Below are positions 1 to 10,800 of a stretch of DNA of 64,000 bases, piece after piece (the first letter of the stretch is position 1; each line of letters opens with the position of its first letter). The notes beneath the pieces were generated by a model. That model was given only the letters and a program-made list of their open reading frames with translations. It was not told the DNA's origin and ran no database searches. This DNA is from Pelodera strongyloides (lineage: Eukaryota; Nematoda; Chromadorea; Rhabditida; Rhabditidae): contig JAANDG010000432.1 of assembly GCA_036852015.1 (NCBI GenBank), positions 1-64,000 of the forward strand, given 5' to 3'. A program made the position numbers and the translations under genes.

Positions 1-372
1 CCACACTGCTCTTAGGTTGCTTGTAGTGAAGCAATTCGTGCATGAAAGTCTATCCTGAAGGGGGTTTAAGTACTGTCCAAAAGGGGGCGTGTCAGAAGGG
101 CATTCTGTTTTGCACCCCTGCGTTACCTAATTTACATACTGCTTATTATAATGTATGCATCTATCTTAACTCCTCATGTTACCCAATGCCTAACGATCTG
201 GTTGGCCAGACACGGGATGCCCTTTGAAGGGAGAAAGGGATTAGTCTGGCCCTCTCCTTAGACGTGGTCTCTCGCCGTTTCTAACGGCGGGTAACTTACA
301 AAGGGAAGCTGGAGGGTTCTTTGTATATATTACAACGGAGGAGAAAAAGGAGGCAATATGGCTAAAAGTTAA

Positions 373-452
373 CTCACAAGATTATCGATCTACATATGCG
401 ATTGGAAATATATATAGAATATAAAGAGGATATGTGATATACAATCTTGTGA
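373..452. repeat. Short inverted repeat (hairpin)
   Basis: The ends CTCACAAGATT and AATCTTGTGAG are exact reverse complements about 80 bases apart, with an AT-rich interior. It is consistent with a small foldback element; it could also be chance, since the arms are only 11 bases. Confidence 0.4.
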
Positions 453-1142
453 GAAATGCTAATTAACAGTAGTATGGGTGATCGCTAGAAGTGCGTGGTC
501 AGCACAAATGTGGCCCGGAAGGCTATCGTATGTGCGGGGCTTTGGCATGCACGTGCCGGGAAGGACTTCCTTGCGTCGACTGACGGGAGTATTAAACAGC
601 GCACTGCAAGAGAGATTAATGCTGAGTCAACGTATCTGTAGTTTGAGGTTTGAGCTGCAAATGTTTTTTGCATGTGCTTGGCTCAAACGCGAAACGCTCT
701 TTTCTGCTATGCGCCAGGTTTTTCACTGCTGTGAATTTTCTAATTCAGGCTTGAAAACTCTCACCTGTTTGCGTAGTTTACTTTCCTCTTGTAGGTCCAC
801 TTCCACGGTGTTGTTGTAGTGTGTAGGCATGTTTTGAGGTGCCGATCTGCAGTCCCTGGACATGTGGCCCATCTTTTGGCAATTGTAAGTAACAACGAAT
901 GTTAAGACTAGCCTGAAATTTTCCTGTATTATTAATGTAGTTATTTTGGTAACTTCTAGGCTACGTGAAATTTGAATTAGCCCTTTGCCTTTGATAATAC
1001 TGTTTTGTGCCTATTGATAGTGTAGCGGTATAGCCTATGCTGGTCTCAATACGAAAATTACAGTAAATTGTCTTTGCTCCTCGAGGCAGGAGCATGCCCA
1101 AAAGCTAAGCTACCTCGTCTTTATACAACAACTGGCGTACTA

Positions 1143-1333
1143 CAGCCGTAGTTCAGCGGTACGTCAAACAGTGTTAGAAGTGCGAAATAGCGTGATAGGG
1201 CTAGAGACGCTAGAATATGCAGGGCCCTTATATTCACCCTCTGTCTATTACAATACTCTCTACACCTCTAGCCCTGTCACGCTATTTCTCACATGTAACA
1301 CAGTTTGGCGCACCATTTAACTACAGCTGCGTT
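1143..1333. repeat. Inverted-repeat element (MITE-like)
   Basis: The left arm runs from CAGCCGTAGTT through AAATAGCGTGATAGGGCTAG. The right arm mirrors it from CTAGCCCTGTCACGCTATTT to AACTACAGCTGCG. Arms of about 75 bases with mismatches flank a short centre, the structure of a miniature inverted-repeat transposable element. No coding capacity is seen. Confidence 0.7.
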
Positions 1334-2294
1334 GTTGTTTTTGTTTTATAAATGTGAGGTGCATGCTCCTGATTCAAAAAGGTGCGATCCCTAGTGACTC
1401 TATCCCTTTAAAGTAGAAAGCAGGACAAGATAATTGCTATGTATAGGAAAATTGCAAGATTTTTAAACAAATTATGTAAAAAATAATGAGAAAAGTTACT
1501 TGGAGCGAGCCATTGTATGAAGCTGTTTTAAAAGAAAATGGTCGATGATGGTTGCGCGCTCAAAGGGGCGTGGTCTTGTAAATGATGTCACTTGCACGTT
1601 GCCAACACTAATATTCAAATTCCTATGTGGTACGATACGACTTGCTACGGGAGCGATGTTTTGTCGGGTCTGTAGTCGACTTAGAGAATGATAACATCTA
1701 ATCCCGTGACTCATATTACATTACACTGCTCCGACAGCTTATGCAAAAAGAAAAAAGAAACCATCCAAGTGTTGGGAAACTTTTTCAATATTGTTATTAA
1801 AACATATTTAACTGGGGGAAAGACTATACTTACCGTATATTAGCTGTCCTCATGACTCATGACAGTCGAGTCTTGTGGGATTCACTCATAAAAACTCAAT
1901 GCTAATTAGCGGCGTTTTTCCTCGCTCTTCCAAGCCCAGCCAACTTTATAAACCTCCCATAAGTCATAAGGCTACCATGTAGCCAATGCGAAAGACAAGA
2001 AAGACACAGATAAACGGAATCATGTTTTATAATGATACAATGATTTTCGAAGCCACTGGCGTAAATATAGACGTTCGCTGCTGGCAATGTGTATATTTAC
2101 TTACAATAGAACAAGATAAATGTTTATTTAGCAATTTGATCACTATTTTCACTCGTCTGCACCTTGACTTTATAGAGCAAATAATCATAAAGATACATGT
2201 CCGTGTATGACATATAATGGATTGCAATGAGGTTCGACGAACAGCATGCGATTCCCTGAAAAGCTCACACAAGGTTACTATTCGGATCCTGTCT

Positions 2295-2475
2295 TTGAAG
2301 CTAAATACCGGCCGGTATTTGAAACACATCGATACCAGCATTCTTATGCAGCTCATGCAAATGAGCATAAGTTATAAATCGGGCAAAATTCGAGTAAATT
2401 AGCATAAGTACGTAAGGGTAAGAATTCAGTTGTCCACGATCCGTTTCAAAAAACCGGCCGGTATTCCGCTTTAAA
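2295..2475. repeat. Foldback element, family A (GGCCGG type)
   Basis: It starts AAATACCGGCCGGTATTTGA and ends AAAAACCGGCCGGTATTCCG followed by CTTTAAA. The ends are inverted relative to each other, with internal ATGCAAATGAGCATAAG typical of this family. The same ends recur many times in the window. Confidence 0.8.
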
Positions 2476-2796
2476 AATTTTTATTAGTTCTCTTTCCATG
2501 TATAAGACAAACAAACTCTCAAAGATTAGCAGTATCTGACAGAGAAGGGGAAATATTATAGTAGTACATATTATATATATTGTATTAATTCTTTATTCCA
2601 TGAGTGTACAAAATCATTAAAAAAAATTTCAGAAATCTTGAGCGGTATATCAAATACCAGACGATCACCTGCTTTACAGGAATATGTGCGTGGTGCGTGA
2701 ACCAGAATCGCGTGTTGCTCACTGACGCAAGCTCCTCCGGTAGTAACTCGGACAGGTTGATCGGAATCATCCTATAAAATATTGATGAGTTGTCTC

Positions 2797-3078
2797 AGTG
2801 CGCGAAGTTGGCGTGCAAGCGGTACCTTCGGTGTGCAAAGTCCATTTGGAACGTGGTGGCGTGCAAAATGCACGCGGAATGGAAATGGCGTGCAATTCCC
2901 GCCGTTATCACGCTCTTGCACGCCGAAGGCAAAGACGAATGGCGTGTACGGCGTGCAGCGGCAACTTTACGGCGTAAAGCGTAACTTATTCTTCACGGGT
3001 GTAAGCGCAATGTTACGGCGTGCAACCCCCGCCGTTTCACGCCGCTTGCACGCCGTGGTGTTGCCAAATTTTCACGTT
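2797..3078. repeat. GC-rich foldback with repeated GGCGTGCAA motif
   Basis: A GC-rich island in AT-rich DNA. GGCGTGCAA and its reverse complement TTGCACGCC recur many times. GGCGTGCAAGCGG near the left end is mirrored by CCGCTTGCACGCC near the right end. It lies between exons 5 and 6 of the C1GalT-like gene, and its right end resembles that of the GC-rich element at 38299-38610. Confidence 0.6.
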
Positions 3079-4382
3079 GTATAAATCTGTCGATGTGGCT
3101 GCGTCGGCATGGGTGAATCGAAAATAATTAGACTATCTAACGTAAGATAAGGAATCCTGTGCTTATAAAACACAGAAACACACCCATGTTCTCCTTTATC
3201 ATCAGTGGCACTGATCAATTTCAGTCCGGCGTTTTCAAAGCATCGCCCAATTGTCATATCTTCCATTTCCTGAGTTGTTGTGCTGCACTTCGATGATCAT
3301 CGATAACTGATATACCTAAATAAAAAGATCTGAATAACAATATATGATTAAGAATTTGGTGAGGGACTCTTAACATTAATACTCATATGTCACAGCTAGG
3401 AAGCCTAAGCCTAAGCTGCCTACCCGAAATCGGAATCAAACTCTTATGAGCAATAATGATGAACTGATCTATCAATATAAATTAGTATGTTTATGCGCAC
3501 CTTTGTGGTGTATAATTATTTATTATAATCATTTTTATCCGCTGGCTAGCACGATGCTAAATCATCCAGGAAAAATACCTTCTGAGCGCTTCTCTCGACA
3601 AAACATACCCAGTGCCACCACTGGGGTACACTTGTCCCATGGCCTGCACCAGTTCACCCAGGTACCATGGTTCCGATGGGTCGTATTTAGACAGAAGAAC
3701 TCGAGATTGTCAACCACATAATGGTATCATCTCCGCTTTCATGAACCATCGAAGTTATCTAAAGATTTCAAGATTTAACTTTGAAATTTTTACTCTTTTA
3801 GCTAGAGCTCATTTCTGCGTAGAGGGTAAGGACACACACACCGCGTAGAAGCTGAGCTCTTGAATTGCTACCTGTGTGTTTTTTTTTCTTTTGTGTTACC
3901 TTTACATTGTTTGCTTTTCTAAATAAAGAGTTAATAAATATATCTAGGTATTTGGAAAGTTTCACTACTATTTCCTCCGTGTACATTTTCTTGAAAGCGG
4001 CTCGCACACGATCCCACAGCCATATCCGATCAGTTCTATTATGCTTGAGATTCGAAAAACTAATTATCCATTTCTTTTCCAGCTGATTATTTTTATCTTC
4101 AATTGTAGAAAACACATAATCATCAAGGCGTCTTGCCCAAGTTTTCTGTAAATGCAGTACTTACAATTTAATTTCCCTCTCCAGTAGCGCGCACCTTATA
4201 GAATACAGCGTTCAAATTTGGTTATGGAATGTTCCGCAGAGATACTAAGCTGTAGACAATGATTGCCAGATGACACATTGCTCAAGTCTCGTGCTTGTGT
4301 CGGTTGATACCGATAGGTACAATATCTTAAGCTTGATTCAAAACACCTTCCTTACAATCGATTGTACCTGGCACACCTTTAC

Positions 4383-4758
4383 GGGTCAGCCATTTCAAAT
4401 TACCCCTATTTTTGATGACTCCATCGGTCTCCGTTCAATATAGTAGGCTGAATTTTTTCCAATTTTCAGTCACAAAATTCACGCAGTTTTCAGCAATTTA
4501 CCATTTCCAGTCATACACAACAATCAATCGCAGTTGTCACCCCATTCGCTGATAGGCCATATAGCAATTGCCACCCCAAAGAGCTTTGCCAATTATCGCG
4601 GAGGGGCGTGACAACTGCGATAATAGTTGGTTGGCTGGAAATTGAAATTGCTGACTTCTACTGAATTTTGCGCTTGAAAATTAGAAAATATCGTATCCTA
4701 CTTTTTGACATGGAGAATCATGGAACATCAAAATAGTCAATTGAAATGAGCCTGACCC
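4383..4758. repeat. MITE with long terminal inverted repeats, family E
   Basis: It begins GGGTCAGCCATTTCAAATT and ends AATTGAAATGAGCCTGACCC, nearly exact reverse complements. The arms continue inward (CGCAGTTGTCA against TGACAACTGCG). No coding capacity. It lies in the intron between exons 2 and 3 of the C1GalT-like gene. A partial second copy is at 25130-25265. Confidence 0.8.
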
Positions 4759-5378
4759 ATTAAAGCTACATGTTTACCTCCACTGCCTTCGCTCGCGTAT
4801 CCAGATTAGTAGGAAAAGTGTGAATGAAAGCAAATATTTTGGATGAATTCACGCCAGCGGGAGGATGATATTGATATGGTTCTCTGCAATTCAACAATTT
4901 CATAATTAAGAACAAGCAGAGCAAAGGGCCTGTGCCTCAGTCTAGGACTAAGCATAACAGATAAAAAAAAGACTCAGGACACAATCCCTAGGAAGACATC
5001 AAGTTATTATATTCTTTATATACATAGTTTCAGAGCTTCAGGTTTTAACAGATAAATCAAAACAAACAAAAATTCAAAATATCTTTCACTGGGGTCCCTA
5101 AGTGAAGCGCGAAAATACTGACATACAGGTCAATGATCTGATCAAGAAAAAGCTGCTCTTCAAAAATAAAACCTTTCAAGTTGTTTTATATGTGTTTTTT
5201 TTAAATTTGGGCCTTCGTTTAATAAGAGCGAAACTTACACCTCTTCTTCTATCGACTTCATAGAATATAAAGGTTGGGTACATAATGAAAGACTTTCTCC
5301 AAATAAAGTCAAAACTATCCATGGCCAAATAAAAAGAAATATCGCTGCTCCAAAGGCATACTTGATTCTGAAACAACC

Positions 5379-5583
5379 TTAAAGCGAAATACCAGCTCCT
5401 TTGGAAAATTTTTAAACGTATCCTATGCTCGTTCGTCCACGGCTCATAGGATACATAGAATCTTATTCATGCAGTTATGCTATGCAAAGGGGTCTACTGA
5501 ATCTATTTTTTATTCAAATTTATGCTCATTTGCATATGAAGCATGGAAAGCAGGGAGTACTCGATGCGTTGCAGGTATTTCGC
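5379..5583. repeat. Chimeric foldback element (families A and B)
   Basis: The left part (AAAGCGAAATACCAGCTCCT, then a short hairpin around CGTCCACGG) matches family B. The right part (GAGTACTCGATGCGTTGCAG, then ATTTCGCT) matches family A. It looks like two related elements recombined or nested. It abuts the acceptor of the C1GalT-like anchor exon. Confidence 0.55.
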
Positions 5584-5667
5584 TACACAGGAAAAAGAAC
5601 AATTGCCGAAACCACAGAAAACCCGTCGTTAAAAACGAAACCGATTAGTTTTTATCGAAAAAAAAAA

Positions 5668-5773
5668 CCATCTGGTGACTGGTTCGTGACTGATTCCTGA
5701 TCATTTGGTGACCAGTTGATGACTGTTATCGATGAAAATTGGTCACCACATGGTCACAAAGAGGTGGGCTGGC
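5668..5773 (-). repeat. Dispersed GGTGACC repeat, family H
   Basis: The reverse complement aligns along most of its length with 10768-10895 (shared GACCATGTGGTGACC, TCATC and GGCCAGCCCA-type end). A third fragment is at about 24208-24235. Copies in opposite orientations indicate a mobile element; no coding sequence is seen. Confidence 0.6.
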
Positions 5774-6005
5774 GCACGAAAAAATAAACGTCACCAAATG
5801 CTATGTAGGGCCTTATGTGCATACCAAGAAGATGAAATGTGCTGGTCCAATGAACAAACCTTGGCAAACACCTCGACTTATTTTTCGTAACGCAAATTCC
5901 ATTCGAATTGTTCTTTGCAACACGTTCATATTCCATTGCTCAATTATTCTTCACATAGCAACAGTCATCCAATACTAATAAAAAGCTAAACTTTCCTGAA
6001 AGTGT

Positions 6006-6168
6006 TTAAAGCGAAATACCAGCCGTTTTTTTGAAACTCATTGCGTACACCTGATTCTTATGCAGCATATGCAAAGACAAATAAAAAAAAATAGACCCCA
6101 ATTAGACTTGCATAATGCATAATAAGTTCTCGATGCGTTTCAAAAACCGGCCGGTATTTCGCTTTAAA
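6006..6168. repeat. Foldback element, family A
   Basis: It runs from TTAAAGCGAAATACCAGCCG to CCGGCCGGTATTTCGCTTTA. The ends are inverted, and an internal ATGCAAA/CATAA motif is shared with other copies. Confidence 0.8.
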
Positions 6169-7663
6169 ATAAGCATACGGAAAATTAAAGAGCAACAGCC
6201 ACTCTAATAGAAAGAGAATGTTACTAATATTAATGAAACGATTGTTTCACCCGCTCATTGTCAGAACAACCGAAAACAAGCATGATGAATCGTGAATCAT
6301 GTACTCAAAACAAACTGAAAATGATCGATAAAATAATGCGCTCTGTTTGAAACCAAAAAGCTACAACATAACAATGAGTCCACCCTTTTTTGTTTGAATG
6401 ATTCAATGTTCCGCAGCTATGCAAAGAATTCAATTATTTAGGATTAGTATTTGCATTTGTCAAAACAGTCACATTTACTGAAACATCAATATCGTCACTG
6501 TATAAGTATAATACTGTAAAATTTATTGAAAAGCTTCACGGTGGTGAGTCCGGTTGAAGCTTAGTTTGTATATATTAAAAACATCCTTTAAAATACAAAT
6601 TTCTACAAATTATAACAAATTAATAATATGGGTTCACTTTGATGGGCCCTACCCTTTAAACGAAACAAAATACATGAATATGCATGTATTAATATCTAGT
6701 TTTGAACAAGAAATTGATTACTTTCGGAAACTAATTTTGGAAGGTGTTTGGCTGAAAATAGTTGAAAGGCTTCAGATGAAAAAAGAAAGAATTCTTTGTG
6801 GAAAGGGCGCGGGCTGACTGTTGCTGTGAGCAACACTCTATATAACACAATAAATATAGGAATATTTTTATACAGAAAAGCCAGAAAACAGGGAAATTAT
6901 TACTAAAATCTTTCTGGAACACCTGCACCATAATTTATTGGAAACAGTGATTCAACATTACTTTAGAAAAAGTTGTGATATGACCCAATTTTTCAATGAT
7001 AAACGTGGAGATTATCTTTACTATATTTTAGTAGTCCGAGCTAGTTTCCACATATTGTGCACAATCAGAATATTGGTAAATCTTTATTGACTAAAGAAAC
7101 AAACAAATTGAAATCTAAACAAACAGTAACTTTTAATAACATTTCACCGTGGTGAAATTTTCAATATGAATGCAGGGTTTCAGGAAATATGTTTGCATTT
7201 TTCTGAAATTATCCTTACTAGAATCAGCATTCAATAACAGAAACCACAAAACACCACAAAAATATAATATATGAATATGTATAATAATCACAGTGCAAGG
7301 ACAACAATGATAAGCGCAAGTAAAAGTATGGGATACGTAAGTAGCAAGGCCTCAATTATACAACGTCTCTTATTTACGCATTAAATTAAACACAGCTTGC
7401 CTAAAGTAACTACACAAAAATCAGATAAAATAGTGGTTGAACACAAGCTCTGCTCATAAACTTATTGCAATAAGATATTAGAACAAAGGCGAATTCCAAT
7501 GTCATAAGATTTCATTAAATAATAACGAATCTCTTGGTTGGTTATAATTTCATCAGGCAACAAAAACAATTCTAAACTAATCTCATGTACTTACAAACCT
7601 TCCCACACATAACCAATTGAAAAAAATCACTTTGCTAACACAATGTGTGTGAGGATCTTTTGA

Positions 7664-7708
7664 CCTAAGCCTAAGCCTAAGCCTAAGCCTAAGCCTAAGC
7701 CTAAGCCT
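7664..7708. repeat. Interstitial telomere-type repeat (CCTAAG)n
   Basis: About seven tandem CCTAAG units, the complement of the nematode telomere hexamer TTAGGC. It lies about 100 bases downstream (gene sense) of the choline kinase stop codon and is not at a chromosome end. Confidence 0.95.
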
Positions 7709-7803
7709 TCACTAAAGCAATCACTTTGTTTTCACATGTCATTATGCATGTCATTACGTATTCCTACGTATGCCTCATCCGTATTTATATTCCATAAACA
7801 AAA

Positions 7804-10800
7804 TTAGTTCTTCCGCTTCGCCATAAACTCTTCCAATAGGTGTTTTCCATTGTAGTACAGTGCCAGCCGGTCACGACCATAACTACCTGAAATCATTCTA
7901 TTTTAATTTTAATTTTTGAAATTCCTTACGACTTTTAGAAAAGACGTACGAATATTACTAACTTGATGAGGTCGTATGGTATGCACGAACACTGGGAGCC
8001 CTCCAGTTTGGGAGAAATTTTTCTCTACGTGTCGCTGATTAGCGTAATCCAGCCGTTTGCTTCATGTAACTTCCCATTGGGGGGGGGGGGGAAGCTGCGA
8101 GCATGCTCCTAGCGTCTTCGTGTATACGGCCAAAGGAGGTACCCAAGAATACTGCCCAATATATTAATTTCCCTTCAACCAAAATATATACCGTAGTCAA
8201 ATTGCACGAGACAGTCTTGCTCATTCCACAGTGACCAACAAACCCAGAAGATGTGCGACAAACTCATGAAGAGAATGGATTCCTGAAGGATATTCAAATT
8301 AATTCCTGATACCGATTAGGTGCAAAACAATGGCTTAGTGTCAGCAGCGGTACTGCGCGTGGCTTGTAGGCGGTATTCAAGACAGAAAAATTCCAACGAT
8401 CTGAAAAACGGTGCAAGGATACAAATTCGGTTTTAGCACATAGCAGACGGAGACATAGGAATGCGTTTGTGAATGAACTTCACATCCAAGTGTAATAATG
8501 CTTTGACGCGGTCGGCCTGAAACCCATACACAGGGGCCCGGCTCCCGTACGTGTTTTTTATCGTCAGAAGCCTTTACCTCAGTGACTTTTTCTACATCCT
8601 TTTCACGATCTCCAGTCACCAAATCTGACGGAAAGTGTGGATTGTCACCGGCATTTTTCATCTGAAACGAGTATTCTGTAAAAATTATTCAAGTTTAATT
8701 TACCTATTTACCTCAGTATTCCTCAATATCAATATTTCTACTTATTCATCATGGAGCACACTAGTGAGTCTATCATAAGGCAAATGCATCATGGAGCACA
8801 CTAATAAAGTAGTAAGTTATCATGTGAATATGATCTATATCCTGATCGCTGGCAATTTTCTTTCCCTCTACTAACCTTATAAACTTCATCAACATAAGCT
8901 TCGGCAAAAGTCCGTCTCTCTTCAGTAGATTCAAATAATTCCGAGTGAATCGTGTAAAAAGGCGCTTCGTCGACCGCGTAGTCAAAACCGTACTCGCACA
9001 TGTGGTTGCCAAGATCGAAACCTCTAAAATCAAGGCAAGCTAGTGGAAAATGCAACAAAAGTGAACAAAGAGCTCCATTTATTCGTAGTAATCTTTCACG
9101 AAATAACAGCCTAGTTGAGTTATTGAAGGCTTCTACAACTGACTACAAGCACCACGGTCACTCAAAACGTGTATGGTTAAAGGAGGAGGCTCACGAAAAC
9201 TACACTGTATATTTCCTTCCTTTTACCGAAGGATGATTGTTTGACCTTCCAAACAACAAGCGTTACTTTAGTTTGAAGGGATTAATTGGGAATCAATGCA
9301 TTATTTAGCATCAGCCTACCTGTAGTTATAATTCGAGTACTCGAAATCAATAAGTACTAGCGGATCGATAGCCTCGTCTTTCTGTCCATTGTGGAGCACC
9401 CGACCGTCCTCCAATACTTCACAGTCTTCGACGAGAAGCACGTTGCCTTCCTGAGGATAAAATTCAACTCATTTCACGAGATTTAACTTTCCGGATCTAT
9501 TTTTCCTAATACTAATCGATAATTCCCAACACCGACTCTACACTCATAGACAAACTGTTTAAAGCCGTATTGTACCTAGATGGGAAAATTTGCATATGAT
9601 AAGCATTTCTATGTATCCTATGCAAATTTGGTGCCCGACCGGCGAGCTTCCGGCACCAAATTCACATAGGATATGTGTATCACGTAGGTACAACACGGCT
9701 TTAAGTGATCAAATATTTTTTTTTACTCCACGGTTAGGGTTAAGATCCGTTCTCCTTGCATTAACCTTACCCAAAAAAAAACGATAAAAAAATCCGGAAG
9801 AAATGAAAGTTTACCTGCAAGTCATTATGACTGAACACTATTGGACTCCCAGAAGCTTGGAGGAATTTCTCGACGAAATCCAATTCTGCATCCAAATCAT
9901 CACAAGTAACAGTGTTGGGTACCTGAATTTTATTTTATTCCGCCAACTAATGGTAGGCCGAGTGATTTCAATTTGCTTGTGAAATGAAGGAAAGAACTAT
10001 ATATAATTGTACATGAACTGAAAATCAAGAGAAAATGTGAAGACAATAAGGGTTCAAGTTCAACAATCCACTGTACCCGCAAATAGAAATCGCCAGAAAA
10101 GAATCTTTACAAGCTTTACCACACTAATAACATTGTACAGATTAAACCATTAAACTAACAATAAGCCTTTTATTTTGATGATCATGCCACCCGGGCTCCA
10201 TGATAAATAATGTTACCCTATGAGCCGAAAAAGCAATCAATAACACAAGAAGGCGCAAGGAATACCAAGAAAATTACCATACCCGTGACTTGTCCACCTT
10301 GGCTTTTGTGATTCGCAGCTCGATTGGTTCGTTTCCGACAGGAGAGTTACGCAATTGATTCAACCAGTTACGGGCTGTTGATATGATCTAGAAAATCAAT
10401 TATTATCATATTTTGTTTCAACAAATATTGAATGGCCCAAACATCTTATGTTGAGCTATCGAGAATTGAACTACTATTACCTATCAAGAGGCGTGCCACC
10501 AAAACGGCAAGGTACGGATTAAGAAGCGATGTAAGCGGTCGGTTGGCGTACCAGATACCAATTGAAATCTACAGATGAAGAATTGCTACCGCTACAGTGC
10601 CACAAGAATAGCTGCCGCCTTACCTCCGGCTCTTTCGTGATCGGAACATCCAAAGTGTGAACTCGTGCCAACATCGGAGCGATTATCTTAGAGAACCTGA
10701 AATCAGTTACTTAGTTGTCAACCATAAGTTCGTAAGCCAAACCGGGTGAACCTTGGTTGTTTTAGTGGGCCAGCCCATTTGAATTCTGACCAACTCGTTG

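Larger units (their letters stand above)
1..2668. other. No gene seen; two small inverted-repeat elements
   Basis: I see no exon here with convincing splice sites and family similarity. The missing last exon(s) of the C1GalT-like gene would be expected in this stretch, but no matching cysteine-rich C-terminal segment was found. The stretch contains an inverted repeat at 373-452 and a longer one at 1143-1333, listed separately. Confidence 0.5.
2669..5367 (-). pseudogene. Core-1 beta-1,3-galactosyltransferase (C1GalT)-like gene, probably decayed
   Basis: C1GalT enzymes are type II Golgi proteins that add galactose to O-linked GalNAc. Exons on the minus strand, 5' to 3': 5239-5367 (a hydrophobic signal anchor, FLFIWPWIVLTLFG), 4778-4883 (KIFAFIHTFPTN), 3969-4145 (KTWARRLDDYVFST and LWDRVRAAFKKM), 3579-3758 (the donor-binding DD region, then PSGGTGYVLSREAL), 3184-3315 (EMEDMTIGRCFENAGLKL) and 2669-2771 (TRFWFTHHAHIP). 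This order matches the family. Exon 4 is 180 bases long, while the flanking phases need 3n+2. It reads as family sequence only if about five single bases are restored between 3690 and 3759. Exon 5 has an in-frame TGA at 3297-3299. The first coding exon and the C-terminal cysteine-rich segment were not found. The rest of the sequence is well preserved, so decay is recent, or this patch has sequence errors. Family assignment is by recall of conserved motifs. Confidence 0.75.
5774..7803. other. Intergenic, no gene seen
   Basis: AT-rich DNA between the C1GalT-like pseudogene and the 3' end of the choline kinase gene. It holds one foldback element (6006-6168) and a telomere-type tract (7664-7708). 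I see no exon with a supported product. Confidence 0.5.

Noticed and set aside
1496..1714. Missing last exon of the C1GalT-like gene
   Set aside because: The 72-codon minus-strand frame lacks the expected cysteine-rich and FHY-type segment and has no suitable acceptor.
3579..3758. Programmed frameshifting as the explanation for the C1GalT-like exon
   Set aside because: Five separate shifts and a nonsense codon are required; no known programmed mechanism does this.
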